Origin: Flavobacterium piscisymbiosum
GTDB lineage: Bacteria > Bacteroidota > Bacteroidia > Flavobacteriales > Flavobacteriaceae
Direction: 5' to 3'
Length of the DNA stretch: 64,000 nucleotides
Assembly (NCBI RefSeq): GCF_020905295.1
Contig: NZ_JAJJMM010000001.1
Location: forward strand, 4,402,001 to 4,466,000
The notes below the pieces were generated by a model. The model was not told where the DNA came from. It did no database searches and saw nothing but the letters and a program-made list of their open reading frames with translations. Position numbers and translations under genes: made by a program. Of the stretch, positions 63,867 to 64,000 are shown one piece after another (the first letter of the stretch is position 1; each line of letters opens with the position of its first letter).

Positions 63867-64000
63867 ATGGAAGATAAAACATTTACCATATCGGTATATT
63901 CAGAGAATAACGTGGGATTGCTAAATAGAATATCAGGAATATTCTTAAAGCGACACATTAATATATTAAGTCTAAACGTTTCAGAATCAGAAATAGAAAA
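63867..64000 (+). CDS. ilvN: acetolactate synthase, small regulatory subunit (partial, cut by right edge)
   Basis: The 44 visible residues start MEDKTFTISVYSENN and continue VGLLNRISGIFLKRHINIL, an ACT-domain N-terminus typical of IlvN, which binds valine for feedback control of IlvB. It continues beyond the window. Position after ilvB supports the call. Confidence 0.88.
   Translation, partial: MEDKTFTISVYSENNVGLLNRISGIFLKRHINILSLNVSESEIE

Overview
The window is a low-GC (about one third G+C), gene-dense piece of a Bacteroidota chromosome, most likely from Flavobacterium or a close relative. Supporting signs are: TAnnTTTG-type -7 promoter elements with no Shine-Dalgarno sequences; a fused lpxC/fabZ gene; the type IX secretion regulator PorX; a SusC/SusD outer-membrane pair under ECF sigma/FecR control; and fused HisB and HisIE enzymes. 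I see no rRNA, tRNA, CRISPR array, prophage or insertion sequence.

Layout. Positions 1-11,000 hold housekeeping genes: the end of a probable DNA polymerase III delta subunit, ettA, a DCC-family protein, a MutS2-like ATPase, ung, alanine dehydrogenase, an acetyltransferase, tsaE and porX. Positions 11,000-19,300 hold an HD hydrolase and the lipid A cluster lpxD-lpxC/fabZ-lpxA, followed by efp, an LpxD paralogue, an NTF2-like gene, sucD and a divergent GIY-YIG-like gene. Positions 19,680-29,250 are a nutrient-uptake and signalling locus: sigma factor, FecR, SusC with an STN domain, SusD, a HExxH lipoprotein and a DUF4302-like lipoprotein. Just downstream (29,516-30,012) are two tandem peptide genes with nearly identical leaders and different four-cysteine, proline-rich cores. 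These are probable secreted peptide (bacteriocin- or RiPP-like) precursors and the least explained item here. Positions 30,290-43,630 hold fabG, a vWA membrane protein, a DUF4846/M15 pair, a LysR/YeiH pair, a phospholipase C/nuclease-like protein, an LTA-synthase-like enzyme and a two-component system.

Positions 43,640-52,585 are a complete histidine operon (hisG-D-C-B-[GIY-YIG]-H-A-[NIPSNAP]-F-IE) preceded by a His-rich leader peptide and an attenuator hairpin. Positions 57,572 to the right edge hold the branched-chain genes leuA-leuB, then an Ile/Val-rich leader with a terminator, then ilvD-ilvB-ilvN; ilvN is cut by the edge. Both biosynthetic operons therefore look controlled by ribosome-mediated attenuation.

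The intergenic DNA is unusually structured. A roughly 80-100 bp imperfect hairpin element occurs five times, four of them between convergent genes. A second hairpin family occurs twice, again between convergent genes. Many within-operon gaps, especially in the his operon, are filled with short words that recur in inverted orientation.
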